Origin: Streptomyces piniterrae
Lineage (GTDB): Bacteria; Actinomycetota; Actinomycetes; Streptomycetales; Streptomycetaceae
Direction: 5' to 3'
DNA: 64,000 nucleotides
NCBI RefSeq assembly: GCF_005048155.1
Contig: NZ_SUMB01000004.1
Location: 124,001 to 188,000 of the forward strand
Shown: positions 8,237 to 17,040 of the stretch, piece after piece
How positions within the stretch are numbered: position 1 is the first letter of the stretch
Layout: the number at the start of each line of letters is the position of its first letter
Translations under genes and position numbers: made by a program
Notes under the pieces: model-generated
The model's database searches: none
The model's input: the letters and a program-made list of their open reading frames with translations, nothing else
Told to the model about the DNA's origin: nothing

Positions 8237-9190
8237 ATGAGCGAGACGAAGACGATGCGCGCTGTCAGCCCCCGTGCATGGGGCGCCCCCGAGGTTCTGA
8301 CCCCGATCGAGGTGGAACGCCCCGAGCCGGGTCTGACGGAGATCCTGGTCCGGGTCCATGCCGCCGGCGTGAACCCGGTCGACTGGAAGATCCGCGCGGG
8401 CGGCCCGTTCGTCCCCTTCGGCGACCCCCCGATCCTCGGCTACGACATCTCCGGCACCGTCGAGGCCGTCGGCCCCGGAGTGACCCTCTTCGCGCCCGGC
8501 GACGAGGTCTTCGGTATGCCGCACTTCCCGGAACAGGCGGGCGGCTACGCCGAGTTCGTCACGGCTCCCGCCCGGCGCTTCGTCCGCAAGCCGGCCGGGA
8601 TCGACCATGTCCAGGCCGCCGCGCTGCCGCTGGCCGCGCTCACCGCCTGGCAGTCCCTGGTCGACACCGCCGGGCTACAGGCCGGTCAGCGGGTACTGAT
8701 CCATGCGGCCGCGGGCGGCGTCGGCCACCTCGCCGTGCAGATCGCCAAGGCGCGGGGCGCGTACGTCATCGGAACGGCCCGTGCCGAGAAGCACGACTTC
8801 CTGCGCGGGCTCGGCGCCGACGACGTCATCGACTACACGCGCGTGGACTTCACCGAGGCGGTGCGGGGCGTGGACATCGTCCTGGATGCGTTCGGCGGCG
8901 ACTACGGCACGCGGTCCCTCGACGTGCTGCGTCGCGGCGGCCACCTGGTGACGCTGCCGTCACCGGACGACCTGCCGGCGGCGGCCGCGGCCGAGGCAGC
9001 CGGCGTGCGCTCCGGCTGGACGGTGGTCGAGCCGGACTCGGCGGGGTTGCGGGCGATCGCCCGGCTGGTGGAGGAAGGGAAGTTGCGGGCCGAGGTCGAC
9101 ACCGTGCTTCCGTTGGCGGAGGCGGCCAAGGCACACGCGTACGGGGAGTTGGGCCGGACCCGGGGCAAGATCGTGCTCACTGTCGGCTGA
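8237..9190 (+). CDS. NADP-dependent MDR oxidoreductase (zinc-independent quinone-oxidoreductase type)
   Basis: 317 aa, full family length. A GroES-like N-terminal domain (AAGVNPVDWKIRAGG, LGYDISGTVEAVG) is followed by a Rossmann domain with the cofactor motif AAAGGVGHLAVQIAKARG, where family members bind NADPH. The catalytic-zinc ligands of alcohol dehydrogenases are absent, as expected for quinone-reductase or enoyl-reductase members. The ATG at 8237 follows AGAGAGGACACATAG. It is transcribed divergently from the GlxA-type regulator, which probably controls it. The substrate is unknown; related enzymes reduce quinones or alpha,beta-unsaturated carbonyls. Confidence 0.9.
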   Translation: MSETKTMRAVSPRAWGAPEVLTPIEVERPEPGLTEILVRVHAAGVNPVDWKIRAGGPFVPFGDPPILGYDISGTVEAVGPGVTLFAPGDEVFGMPHFPEQAGGYAEFVTAPARRFVRKPAGIDHVQAAALPLAALTAWQSLVDTAGLQAGQRVLIHAAAGGVGHLAVQIAKARGAYVIGTARAEKHDFLRGLGADDVIDYTRVDFTEAVRGVDIVLDAFGGDYGTRSLDVLRRGGHLVTLPSPDDLPAAAAAEAAGVRSGWTVVEPDSAGLRAIARLVEEGKLRAEVDTVLPLAEAAKAHAYGELGRTRGKIVLTVG

Positions 9191-9442
9191 GGGCTGCCGA
9201 GGGCTGTCCAGGGAAGGCCCCACGAGACCCGGCCCCGGACCTGGCCCAGGTCGTACGCAATGTCGGCTTCCCTGCTACATGGCCAACGGTCTTGCCCGAC
9301 TGCCCAAACAGGGCCGTCCCTGAAAACACTTCTCCGTGCTCACCTCGTCCGGTACGGTCGCGGGATGTTTTCCACTGCTGGGAGCCCACGCGGTTCGCCT
9401 GTGGCCTCCCCGGCAGCCCCCACACCGAGAGCAGGTTTCGTA

Positions 9443-9823
9443 ATGGCATGTCGTATCAGTGAGCTCGTGCTCGGTTGCCGCGACCCTGAGCTGCTGGCGC
9501 GGTTCTGGTGCGAGGTCCTGGACTTCGTCGTGCTCGATCGCGAGGACGACGGCACGCTGGAGATCGGGCCGCGCGAAGGGTTCGGTGGACCGCAGCCGAC
9601 GATCATCCTCAGTTACCGGGACGAGCCGGAGAAGGGGAAATCCCGGCTGCACATCGACGTCAACGCCACCGACCGCGACCAGGACGCCGAGCTCGAACGC
9701 CTTCTGAAGCTCGGTGCGCGCCCGGCCGACATCGGCCAGACAGGGCAGGAGCAGTGGCATGTCCTGGTCGACCCCGAAGGCAATGAGTTCTGCCTGCTCA
9801 AGGCCCGCCTCAACCCGCTCTGA
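9443..9823 (+). CDS. VOC-superfamily (glyoxalase-like) protein
   Basis: 126 aa from the ATG at 9443; the open frame extends upstream but without similarity. A single glyoxalase-like domain runs from SELVLGCRDPELLARFW through DPEGNEFCLLKA, where the His of the first half and the Glu of EFCLL are the usual metal-site positions. Small cytoplasmic protein; members include resistance proteins and isomerases, and most Streptomyces paralogues are uncharacterised. A perfect 20-bp hairpin follows the stop. The two-domain VOC gene at 11008 is a relative. The function cannot be narrowed from sequence. Confidence 0.85.
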   Translation: MACRISELVLGCRDPELLARFWCEVLDFVVLDREDDGTLEIGPREGFGGPQPTIILSYRDEPEKGKSRLHIDVNATDRDQDAELERLLKLGARPADIGQTGQEQWHVLVDPEGNEFCLLKARLNPL

Positions 9824-9842
9824 CGCTCGTCGGTCACACCTC

Positions 9843-9903
9843 GGTCTCCGGTGTTCAGGTTCATCGACCAGGAAGAACAGGAAGAACCTGAACACCGGAG
9901 ACC
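9843..9903. terminator. perfect 20-bp hairpin downstream of the VOC gene
   Basis: Bases 9843-9862 are the exact reverse complement of 9884-9903 (left arm GGTCTCCGGTGTTCAGGTTC), with a 21-nt loop holding two GGAAGAAC repeats. It starts 20 nt after the VOC stop, so a terminator is the simplest reading. A perfect arm of this length is also seen in mobile-element ends. Confidence 0.65.
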
Positions 9904-10115
9904 TCGTGACGTCGTCACCGCCCTGCGAAACCGGGCGGACGAGGCCGGACTGACCACCTGGGACGTCAGCCTGGGACTCAACGATCCCTATGTGTGCCAG
10001 GGCCCACTACAACCGCCGCAGAGAAGCCGGAGACCGTAAGTTCGCTACGCACCGCCGGAGTTATCTACCGGCTGGACTCCCCCGCTGGTAAGTGACGTCC
10101 CCCACCTTGATCACA

Positions 10116-10706
10116 TTAGTCGCGGGTGTAGGTCAGGAAAGCCGCCCCGCTACCCAGGACGGTGTGGTCCGTGAGGTTCCAGATGCGCGGGTCGAAAGCG
10201 GCCTTGCGGCCGAAGAGGGGGATGCCGCCGCCTGTGGTCAACGGGCCCAGCTTGACGATCAGTTGGTCGATCTCGGCGTACAGGGTGCCGGCCAGTTCGC
10301 CGCCACCGATGAGCCAGATGTCCTTGCCGTCCTCCTGCTTCAGCTCCCGCACCTTCGCCACCGGGTCGCTCGTGACCAGCTCCACGGCCGGGTCGGGGCT
10401 CTCGGTCAGAGTGGTGGAGAACACCAAGTGCCGCAGATGCGGGTAGGCGTCGGTGATACCGGCTTCCAGGCCGATCTCGTACGACTTGCGCCCCTCGAGG
10501 ACGGTGTCGAAGTGCGTGCCCTCCGCGGTGATGGACAGTGCTTCCCTTGCCGGGGCGGGCAGGGTCTCGGGGTACTCCTCGGCCATGTGTCGTACATAGT
10601 CATCGGAGATCGGCCAGAAGCCATCGGGTCCTGTGGGATCGGCGCCGTCGGGCCCGGCGATGAAACCGTCGAGAGTGGCGGCGACGTAGTACACGAGCTT
10701 GCGCAC
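10116..10706 (-). CDS. dihydrofolate-reductase-fold (RibD C-terminal) family protein
   Basis: 196 aa from the GTG at 10706, chosen because GGGGGA sits six bases upstream and the family start KLVYYVAATLDGFIAGPDG follows immediately. Other family landmarks are GRKSYE (residues ~70-75), LVFSTTL and DIWLIGGGELAGTLY, the NADPH-binding glycine stretch. The fold is that of DHFR and the RibD reductase domain; stand-alone Streptomyces members are mostly of unknown substrate. It is monocistronic, reading leftward, with the VOC hairpin beyond its 3' end. Confidence 0.88.
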   Translation of the reverse strand: MRKLVYYVAATLDGFIAGPDGADPTGPDGFWPISDDYVRHMAEEYPETLPAPAREALSITAEGTHFDTVLEGRKSYEIGLEAGITDAYPHLRHLVFSTTLTESPDPAVELVTSDPVAKVRELKQEDGKDIWLIGGGELAGTLYAEIDQLIVKLGPLTTGGGIPLFGRKAAFDPRIWNLTDHTVLGSGAAFLTYTRD

Positions 10707-11007
10707 GGAGGGTCCCCCTGTGGATCGGTAGGTCGGTCGGCCCTCCAACCGGTCGGCCGAGGGGCGCCTCAATGATCACCGTGCATCTGACCTGGCACAA
10801 TACCTTTCTGCCGGGGCGTCACACACGAGAGCCACCTCGCCGCTCGCCATCTGCGTGGCGCGTCAGGTGGCTCCGCAGCCTCCATCCCGCCCGATCACGA
10901 CTGAAGACAGGCCCTAGTTGGCGAGCCGAGCATGGCGGCTGGTGATGTGATCTCTGTTTGGCGAAGGTACCTGCGGATGTCGTTGCAGCGTACATAGGAT
11001 CGCCGGC

Positions 11008-11748
11008 ATGGCACTGCGACCTGTTCTGGTGAACATCAAGGCTCTGGATGACTCGGTGGTCGGCCGGTTCTGGGGGGAGGCGCTCGGCTGGAGTGTTTCC
11101 AGCTCGGAACCGGGCGCGACCGCCGCCAAGCCCGTCGGCTTCGATTGGCTGGACCCGGTCGGCGTATGCATCGACGTCATCGCCGTCCCGGAACCCAAGA
11201 CGGCAACAAAGAACCGTGTGCACCTCGATCTCGCCACCACCTCTGCGTCCCACCAGGCGGAGCTGGTCGCGCGTCTGAAGGCTCTCGGTGCGACGCCCGT
11301 AGACGTGGGTCAGGGCGACGTACCGTGGACGGTCCTCGCCGACCCGGAGGGCAACGAGTTCTGCGTGCTCGAACCTCGGGAGATTTACCAGGACACCGGG
11401 CCAATCGCCCGGGTGGTGGTCGACTGCGAGGACCCACGGGCCATGGCCCGGTTCTGGGACGAGGCGATGGACTGGACCCTGCACGAAGTGACCGACGAAC
11501 ATGCGGTGTTGCGCTCCGCCAAGGGTGTTAGCCCCTACCTCGAGTTCCTCCGCACGCCCGGCGTGAAGACCGTGCCTGACCGCGTCCATCTCGACCTGCT
11601 GCGGTACCCCAGTGACGATCACGAGGCGGAGGCAACACGGCTGCGGGCCCTCGGCGCCAGCGACCTCGACGTCGGCCAGGGCGACGTCCCGTGGAAGTGC
11701 CTGACCGACCCGGAGGGCCACGAGTTCTGCATCCTCGCCCGGTCCTGA
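11008..11748 (+). CDS. two-domain VOC (glyoxalase-like) protein
   Basis: 246 aa made of two tandem VOC modules of about 120 residues. Module 1 spans LVNIKALDDSVVGRFWGEAL to DPEGNEFCVLEP; module 2 spans RVVVDCEDPRAMARFWDEAM to DPEGHEFCILAR. The repeated tails (VDVGQGDVPWTVLADPEG and LDVGQGDVPWKCLTDPEG) show an internal duplication. The modules probably pair into one binding cavity, as in other fused VOC proteins. No regulator or enzyme partner is adjacent. Ligand unknown. Confidence 0.87.
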   Translation: MALRPVLVNIKALDDSVVGRFWGEALGWSVSSSEPGATAAKPVGFDWLDPVGVCIDVIAVPEPKTATKNRVHLDLATTSASHQAELVARLKALGATPVDVGQGDVPWTVLADPEGNEFCVLEPREIYQDTGPIARVVVDCEDPRAMARFWDEAMDWTLHEVTDEHAVLRSAKGVSPYLEFLRTPGVKTVPDRVHLDLLRYPSDDHEAEATRLRALGASDLDVGQGDVPWKCLTDPEGHEFCILARS

Positions 11749-11941
11749 CACGAGCCGACGCAGCAGGAAGCGGACCGAGGCAGCCCTTGCGCCTGCGGCG
11801 ACGTAGGAGAGTTCCGTGCGGACTCCATAGAACCTTGCGGACTACTTCGCGACGCCGCAGGCAGCCGGAGGTGTCGCATCCCGGGACCGTCGACATGATG
11901 CCTATCACTCTCTGGGTGCATCGGGTTGGGCACGCGCGATC

Positions 11942-12652
11942 ATGACCGGCATGGACGCTCGTTTCCTTGGTATCTCTGACCTGACCGAAGTCCCGTCCGT
12001 GGCGGTCGTAGTCGACGTCATGCGTGCTTTCACCGTGGCTGCCTGGGCCTTTGCCCAGGGGGCGGAAAAGATCGTTCTTGCTGAGTCGCTGGACGAAGCG
12101 CTGGCGCTCAAGGCTCGCCACCCGGATTGGGTGGCGCTCAAAGACGGTCCGTCCGCGCCCGGGTTCGACACCGTCAACTCCCCGGGCCTACTGCGGTCCA
12201 TCGACCTCGGCGGACGGACCGTTGTGCAGAAAACCACGGCGGGGACGGTCGGCGCCCTTGCGGTCAAGGAGGCGCCGCTGGTGCTGTGCGCCAGCTTCGT
12301 GGTGGCGGAGGCAACGGCGCAGCTGTTGCGGACGCACAAGAGCGACAGTGTCACGTTCGTGGTCACTGGCGAAGATGGGCAGGCCGATGAAGACCTGGCG
12401 TGTGCTCAATACATCGCTCGGACGGCCACCAAAGTTGGGACAGATGCTGCTGAGTTCCTCCGCCGTGCTGCCGCATCGCGCGCCGCCGCCGAACTGACGG
12501 AGGGGGTGCGTCAAGGAGTCCACCCTGATGACGTTGCGCTCTGTCTTGAGGTCGACCGATTCCCCTTTGCCATGGTGGCGACCTTGGAAGGCGCTCTCAT
12601 GGTCCTGCGTCCGCACGCGATGCCTTCGCTGACTGACGAGGACCCGGCCTGA
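11942..12652 (+). CDS. 2-phosphosulfolactate phosphatase (ComB) family protein
   Basis: 236 aa. Family landmarks are [20 protein letters not shown] near the N-terminus, [11 protein letters not shown] (~residues 75-85) and the nucleotide/phosphate-like loop [11 protein letters not shown] (~97-107). In archaea ComB dephosphorylates 2-phosphosulfolactate during coenzyme M synthesis. Streptomyces does not make coenzyme M, so the true substrate here is probably a different phosphoester. The second codons (ATGACCGGCATG) offer an alternative start four codons in. A hairpin follows the stop at once. Confidence 0.8.
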   Translation: MTGMDARFLGISDLTEVPSVAVVVDVMRAFTVAAWAFAQGAEKIVLAESLDEALALKARHPDWVALKDGPSAPGFDTVNSPGLLRSIDLGGRTVVQKTTAGTVGALAVKEAPLVLCASFVVAEATAQLLRTHKSDSVTFVVTGEDGQADEDLACAQYIARTATKVGTDAAEFLRRAAASRAAAELTEGVRQGVHPDDVALCLEVDRFPFAMVATLEGALMVLRPHAMPSLTDEDPA

Positions 12653-12657
12653 TCTTA

Positions 12658-12693
12658 TGATGTCCCCCGACTTCTCCATGCCGGGGGACATCA
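12658..12693. terminator. 12-bp hairpin after the ComB-family gene
   Basis: TGATGTCCCCCG at 12658-12669 pairs with CGGGGGACATCA at 12682-12693 around a 12-nt loop, beginning 5 nt after the stop. It also lies 23 nt before the next gene's start, so it may attenuate read-through into that gene. Confidence 0.55.
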
Positions 12694-12716
12694 GCCGAAG
12701 AACAGAAGGAACCACC

Positions 12717-12965
12717 GTGCCCCCCACCGTGAGCGACACGAAGAAGAAGCAGGACATCCCGAACCTGCCCATCTGGCTCACCATCCCCATCGGCTTTGTT
12801 GTCGCACTCATCCTCGGCGAGCACTACGGCGCCCCGTGGTGGCTGCGCTCCATTGCCGTCATCGCTGTCAGCCTCGTCATCGAAGCGGTCAACCAGGCCG
12901 TACGGCGCATGGCAAGCAGGGGGAAGGATGGGGTGGATGGGGTGGAGCCAAGTGATGAGGGATGA
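12717..12965 (+). CDS. small membrane protein of unknown function
   Basis: 82 aa from the GTG at 12717, selected because AGAAGGA lies six bases upstream; an upstream ATG pair at 12657 would place the hairpin inside the gene. The protein has a charged N-terminus (SDTKKKQDIPN), two likely membrane helices (LPIWLTIPIGFVVALILG and WWLRSIAVIAVSLVIEAV) and a charged C-terminus, giving a helical hairpin in the membrane. No family is recognised. It is followed by IS5-like debris. Confidence 0.65.
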   Translation: MPPTVSDTKKKQDIPNLPIWLTIPIGFVVALILGEHYGAPWWLRSIAVIAVSLVIEAVNQAVRRMASRGKDGVDGVEPSDEG

Positions 12966-13081
12966 CGTCGCCGTGATGTGTTGATCGGAGACGGCACCCA
13001 TCACACGCTCGATGCGCCCCGAATCAGGTCCGGCAGGGGGCTGGGTGCTGTCCGAGGGCGCTGGGTACTGTCCGGTGGGGC

Positions 13082-13430
13082 GTGTGCCAGGGCGTTCGTC
13101 ATCGCACCAGACCAGTGGGGCGATGCCCCACAACTGATCCCGGTCCTCGAACGCATCCGTGTCCCGCGTCCGGCTCGCGGTCATCCGCGCACGCGCCCCG
13201 ATCGCCTGGGCGGCGACAAAGCGCACTCGTCCCGCCGGAACCGGCGGTGTCTACGGCGTCGGCAGATTCAAGCGCACCATTCCCCAGCGCAAGGACCAGC
13301 GGGCCGACCGCCAGCGCCGCGGCAGCGCGGGCGGCCGATTCACCGGCTTCGTGGCGTACGGTTCCACAGCACAGTGACCGTTGCCGCCATCCGCCTCTGG
13401 CTCCGCTCATGCCCGCCAAACAGCCCTTAG
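13082..13430 (+). pseudogene. degenerate IS5-family transposase, 3' part
   Basis: Fragments of a Streptomyces IS5-type DDE transposase alternate between two frames. One frame gives DQWGDAPQLIPVLERI and RTRPDRLGGDKAHSSRR; the next frame gives IPQRKDQRADRQRRGSAGG; the first frame then resumes with FHSTVTVAAIRLWLRS, the typical IS5 C-terminus. The catalytic ERTINALK segment expected between them is deleted. At least two frameshifts and a deletion make it non-functional. Its stop codon touches the end of the convergent monooxygenase gene. Confidence 0.75.
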
Positions 13431-13732
13431 AGCACGCCCTTCGTGGTGTCTCCGGTCGGGAAAGCGTCCATGACTGCGATATCGAGGGGCTCGGCGAGTG
13501 CATCGGTGATCGCGGTGGCAATCGCACCGAGAGCCTGGCCTTGGCTGTGGGCATCCAGGCTGGCCTGGTCGGCCCACTTCTCCACCACCACGACTCGGTC
13601 TGCTCCGGCGTGGACGGCATAGAGCTGGCAGCCATTCTCGGCGTGAACGGCCGGGGCGTGCTTCTCGAAGGCGTTCAGAACCTCATCGCGTCGGCCGGGC
13701 TTGGTCTTGATCGTCGCAATAACAACGGGCAT
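13427..13732 (-). CDS. antibiotic-biosynthesis-monooxygenase (ABM) domain protein, putative quinol monooxygenase
   Basis: 101 aa, the normal size for a single ABM ferredoxin-like domain. Diagnostic features are the opening VVIATIKTKPGRRDEVLNAF, the central CQLYAVHAG and VVVVEKWADQASLDAH. Family members such as YgiN act on quinols or polyketide aromatics without cofactors, usually as dimers. The ATG at 13732 is preceded by a perfect AGGAGGA. The gene is intact but sandwiched between two decayed IS5-like fragments, suggesting it survived or arrived with insertions. The substrate cannot be inferred. Confidence 0.85.
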   Translation of the reverse strand: MPVVIATIKTKPGRRDEVLNAFEKHAPAVHAENGCQLYAVHAGADRVVVVEKWADQASLDAHSQGQALGAIATAITDALAEPLDIAVMDAFPTGDTTKGVL

Positions 13733-13883
13733 ACGGTTCCTCCTGGTATTGGGTAGTAATGGTTACCCTATCGATCTTCGACCCTGAGGCTCGAACGAGA
13801 GTCCCGACCGCTCGTCACGAGGGCGGGTGCTGGCGCGTCGACATGGCAGAACTACGCGACACGTCCTGGGTCTGGCCGAACGA

Positions 13884-14084
13884 TTACGTGCGGAGCCAGA
13901 TAACCAGGGCTGCTGTGGTGGCAGTGCTGAGGAAGATGTGGCCGCGTTTGTCATAGCGAGTGGCCACGGCCGGGATCCGGGATGGTGTGCCGGATGCCCC
14001 TCGCCGCAAGATCCCCACGGCAGCTTCCGTTGCCTGCCGTCCCACCTGCCTGGCGACGTACTGATGCGCTTGGCAGTCGGGTCG
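13884..14084 (-). pseudogene. IS5-like transposase C-terminal remnant
   Basis: On the minus strand the frame ending at the TAA at 13884-13886 reads VATRYDKRGHIFLSTATTAA then LVIWLRT, matching the conserved end of IS5-type transposases (ATRYDKR...WLR). The upstream residues in the same frame (QYVARQVGRQATEAAVGILR) fit less well, and no 5' part is present. It is a fragment only. Together with the remnant at 13082-13430 it brackets the ABM gene. Confidence 0.6.
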
Positions 14085-14165
14085 TAAGCTGACGCGATCG
14101 CAGGGCCACCGAGCACTGGACGAAGGTCGGCGCCGACTGGTCCGGGTACCGAATGAGGAAGATGC

Positions 14166-14648
14166 ATGCAGGGCGAACCAATAGTCGGACGGCGGGCGAG
14201 GAACTACCGGTTGTGGCTTGTTATCCCGGCATCAGGGATGGCAGCCGTCTGGCTCGCTCTCTACGAGCGCTCGCCCGCTGCGGTTCCGTCACCCCAGTTC
14301 TACATCCTGTGTGGAACCCCAGGATCCCTGAAGGCGCTCACCTTGGCTTCGGTCCTGTTCATCGCCGGAGCCGCAGCCGTATCCGTGACCGGAACCGTCC
14401 GCGCCATCAGAAAACCCACACGCCGTCCCCTGCGTCCGATGCTTCACCTGGCCGTGGCACTCCTTCTCCTTGTGGGAGCGGACAGCGCGGACTACCTCGG
14501 AAGCGGCATCGCCTACCGCGCGGCGGTGCACAGCGGCGCGAACCTCGCCACCTGCGAAAGCTCCTACCAAGTCACGCCAGGTTGGTTCTTCTTCCTCACT
14601 CCGGAAGACCGCTCGCAGTGGCCCAGCCGCGCAGCCGAGCCCAGGTGA
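14166..14648 (+). CDS. predicted membrane protein of unknown function
   Basis: 160 aa with three probable transmembrane segments: LWLVIPASGMAAVWLALY (~16-33), ALTLASVLFIAGAAAVSVTG (~56-76) and MLHLAVALLLLVGADS (~92-107). A C-terminal ~45-residue region carries one cysteine and an aromatic patch (GWFFFLTPEDRSQW); another cysteine is in YILCGTPG. The topology is that of a small integral membrane protein. Short direct repeats follow its stop. No family is recognised and no operon partner is close. Confidence 0.65.
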   Translation: MQGEPIVGRRARNYRLWLVIPASGMAAVWLALYERSPAAVPSPQFYILCGTPGSLKALTLASVLFIAGAAAVSVTGTVRAIRKPTRRPLRPMLHLAVALLLLVGADSADYLGSGIAYRAAVHSGANLATCESSYQVTPGWFFFLTPEDRSQWPSRAAEPR

Positions 14649-14667
14649 TCCATTCGCCGATCGCTTT

Positions 14668-14718
14668 AAGCCCCGTCAAGCCCCGTCAATCCCCGTCAAG
14701 CCTCTTTAAGCCCCTGTC
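14668..14718. repeat. 10-bp imperfect tandem repeat (AAGCCCCGTC)n
   Basis: AAGCCCCGTC occurs at 14668-14677 and 14678-14687, followed by AATCCCCGTC at 14688, AAGCCTCTTT at 14698 and AAGCCCCTGTC at 14708. It is intergenic, between the membrane-protein stop and the MerR-controlled SDR promoter. No function assigned. Confidence 0.7.
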
Positions 14719-14781
14719 TGTTCTGGGTGCGTCGACCACGAACGTTCGCCGGGGTGGATGCCTGATGTCGTCTGCCAGTCC

Positions 14782-14819
14782 TTGACCTTGACCTTGACGC
14801 CAGGGTCAAGGCTTAGCGT
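14782..14819 (+). promoter_or_regulatory. MerR-type promoter of the SDR-merR operon
   Basis: TTGACC at 14788-14793 and a -10-like TTAGCG at 14813-14818 are separated by 19 bp, the long spacer typical of MerR-activated promoters. The spacer contains the exact dyad CCTTGAC (14792-14798) / GTCAAGG (14805-14811). Extra TTGAC copies lie at 14782 and 14794. The downstream MerR gene probably binds here. Confidence 0.75.
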
Positions 14820-14826
14820 CACGCGC

Positions 14827-15585
14827 ATGGAAGAGACACCTACCCTTCGCGGCCGGGCAGTGCTGATCACCGGAGGAGGCACCGGGATCGGTCGTGTGGC
14901 CGCCCAGCAGTTCGCCGCCGAGGGGGCCGACGTTCTCATCGTCGGCCGGACTGGCGAACGCTTGGCGCAGACGGCCGGAGAACACCCGCGCATCCGAACG
15001 TTCGTGGCCGACGTCGCCGAGCCCAATGCCCCCGCCGACATCGTGGCCGCTGCGGTGGAAGCGTTCGGCCGCATCGATGTCCTGGTCAACAACGCCGCGA
15101 TCACTCGTCCTGCTCCGCTCGGTGCGATCGACCGGAAAGTCGCCGAGGAACAGCTCGCCACGAACCTTCTCGCCCCGGTGTTCCTCACCCAGCACGCTCT
15201 GCCTCACCTGGGGGCCGGTGCCACCATCGTCAACATCTCCTCCAACCCGCCCCACTACGGCTGGCCGGACAACTCGATCTACGGATCAACGAAGGTGGCT
15301 CTGGACTTCCTGACCCACACGTGGGCAGTCGAGCTCGCGCAGCGCGGCATTCGCGTTCTGTCGGTGGCCCCAGGGATAACGGCGACACCGGTGCTGAGCC
15401 AATCCGGGCTCTCGGACGAGCAGATCGCCGTGGCAGGCAAGGAGTTTCGGGCCCGAATCCCGCTCGGGCGTATCGCTCAGCCCAAGGAGATCGCCTGGTG
15501 GATCGTGAACGCGACGCGCCCCGAGGCCGGTTACCTCACCGGTACGGTCATCCGTGTCGACGGGGGACTGAGCGCGGCTGGGTGA
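14827..15585 (+). CDS. short-chain dehydrogenase/reductase (SDR)
   Basis: 252 aa from the ATG at 14827, placed just after the -10 element; a longer frame would run through the promoter. Classical SDR features are the cofactor loop TGGGTGIG (residues ~17-24), NNAA (~90-93), a catalytic Ser in VNISSNP, and YGSTK with catalytic Tyr/Lys (~158-162). The C-terminal PGITATPV and TGTVIRVDGGLSAAG are also typical. It uses NAD(P)H. It is co-transcribed with the MerR gene 22 bp downstream, so its substrate is probably related to the inducing signal. Similar SDR-MerR pairs are common in Streptomyces, but I know no defined function. Confidence 0.9.
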   Translation: MEETPTLRGRAVLITGGGTGIGRVAAQQFAAEGADVLIVGRTGERLAQTAGEHPRIRTFVADVAEPNAPADIVAAAVEAFGRIDVLVNNAAITRPAPLGAIDRKVAEEQLATNLLAPVFLTQHALPHLGAGATIVNISSNPPHYGWPDNSIYGSTKVALDFLTHTWAVELAQRGIRVLSVAPGITATPVLSQSGLSDEQIAVAGKEFRARIPLGRIAQPKEIAWWIVNATRPEAGYLTGTVIRVDGGLSAAG

Positions 15586-15607
15586 AGCTGGGTGAAGAGG
15601 GGGAACG

Positions 15608-15967
15608 ATGCTGATCGGAGAGCTGGCGAACGAGGCCGGCACCACCATTCGGGCACTGCGCTATTACGAACAGCAGGGCCTGCTCCACCCCCGGCGAGCG
15701 CCGAACGGGTATCGGGAGTATGACGAGACAGCAGTCGGCCAGGTGGTCAACATCAAGCTGCTGCTCTCGATCGGCCTCACCGCCAATGACGTCCGTGCCT
15801 TGCTTCCCTGTCTCGGTCAAGACATCGCCGATGGTCCCGTCTGCCCCTCGAGTGCACGGGTCATCGCTCGGAGGCTCACGGACGTGGAGGAGAAGATCGC
15901 CGCGCTGGACGTTGTCCGTACACGTCTCACCGAAGTACTGGCCCAGGCCCAGCAGCTGGTGCGTTGA
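15608..15967 (+). CDS. MerR-family transcriptional regulator
   Basis: 119 aa. The winged HTH is at residues 1-70 (LIGELANEAGTTIRALRYYE, then NGYREYDE) and is followed by a short coiled-coil dimerisation helix. Two cysteines lie in LLPCLGQD and GPVCPSS, at the start of the effector region. The paralogue at 22294 has the same spacing type (VLPCMVDE, AACPDL), so the pair may form a sensory site or simply be a subfamily trait. It is the second gene after the SDR, and the operon promoter carries a MerR-type dyad, so autoregulation is likely. Confidence 0.9.
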   Translation: MLIGELANEAGTTIRALRYYEQQGLLHPRRAPNGYREYDETAVGQVVNIKLLLSIGLTANDVRALLPCLGQDIADGPVCPSSARVIARRLTDVEEKIAALDVVRTRLTEVLAQAQQLVR

Positions 15968-16281
15968 CCACAAACGTCCGCCGGGATTGTTGCGCCACCG
16001 CAGGCGACCGGATCGACTTCACCGCGGCCTAGGAGTGGTCGCCGCCTGTGCGGCGCCGGGGTCGCGCGCCGGTACCGCACCGAACTGGTGCTGCCCCGGC
16101 GCACGATCTACTTCCACTTCTCCCCCCTGGTCGGCCAACCTGCGCACACAGACAGGCTCAGCCACCGCACCCCAGCAGTCGGAAAAGACATCACCGCCAT
16201 CACCGCCATCACCGCCCACCCAATCGCCGGAATCGCCACCTCGGCGAACCTTCCCAGTCCGAGCACCAGACCTTGCCCGGC
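15968..16281. other. 314-bp intergenic region without recognised gene
   Basis: No start/ribosome-binding-site combination with a recognisable product is visible on either strand. A short ATCACCGCC tandem repeat (three copies) lies at about 16195-16222. The region separates the SDR-MerR operon from a convergent gene. Confidence 0.45.
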
Positions 16282-16884
16282 TCAGCCGAACCAGACCACC
16301 AAGCGGACGTTCTCATCCCCGTACACGGCCGCCAGTTCGCGCATCGCCGCCCATACCGGGCCCCAGCTGCGATCCGGCGGGGCGAACATACGGGGCGTGA
16401 GGACCACCGGGCGGTACACGGCGCCGTTCAGACGGATCTCGCTGCTCGGCGGCCATTCCGATGGCATCAGATCCTCGCCGAAGAGCTCCTCCGCCGCGTC
16501 GAGGACCTCGACCGGTGCCCAGATCACGTCGTCCAGGGCGAGCCCGCCGTCCGGGCCCGGCCGCCACACGCCGACGCGGGTGTAGTCGGGACCGTCGCAC
16601 ACAGGCCCGTCCCAGTCGACCGCCGCGACCTCGGCCCATGTGGCGTACGAGTGGCTGTGCTGCCAGTCCTCCGCCCCCGTGTCGGCGACCGGCGCCGAGA
16701 CGTCGTCCGGAAGCCCCCGCCGGTCGAACAGTGGCCGTTCCACGCCGAGGCCCGAGCCGAAGCCGAAGAGGCACTCCCAGGCGTCACGCTGCCGCACGAG
16801 CCCGAAGTCCAGCAGATCCACCTCGGTCTTCCAGCCGCCGCCGGACTCGCGTGTCTCAATCGCACCATCGATGTCCGCCCCCAT
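16282..16884 (-). CDS. conserved hypothetical protein of actinomycetes
   Basis: 200 aa, acidic and rich in Trp, Asp and Gly. The opening MGADIDGAIETR resembles a family of Streptomyces proteins that start MGADI-x-G and contain the phrase FGCLFG-like (here WECLFGFGSG) and HSHSYATWAEVAAVDWDGP. No signal peptide, membrane segment or catalytic motif is recognised. It probably serves as a cytoplasmic protein, possibly an immunity-like or effector-associated protein given its acidity, but that is speculative. It ends facing IS-free intergenic sequence. Coding potential is good because the start sits at the conserved opening. Confidence 0.7.
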   Translation of the reverse strand: MGADIDGAIETRESGGGWKTEVDLLDFGLVRQRDAWECLFGFGSGLGVERPLFDRRGLPDDVSAPVADTGAEDWQHSHSYATWAEVAAVDWDGPVCDGPDYTRVGVWRPGPDGGLALDDVIWAPVEVLDAAEELFGEDLMPSEWPPSSEIRLNGAVYRPVVLTPRMFAPPDRSWGPVWAAMRELAAVYGDENVRLVVWFG

Positions 16885-17040
16885 GGGCGAGGATCCTATG
16901 GCCTGTCCGGCGGGTCATGAGCGGAGACTTCGATGCGACGCTTCAGCTTTAGATCGCAACCGCAGGACGCGAGGATCCCGAAGCGGTCGACCTCCAGCAT
17001 TCGGCCGGCAGCCGACCACCGCGAGCGCCAGGACCTGCAG

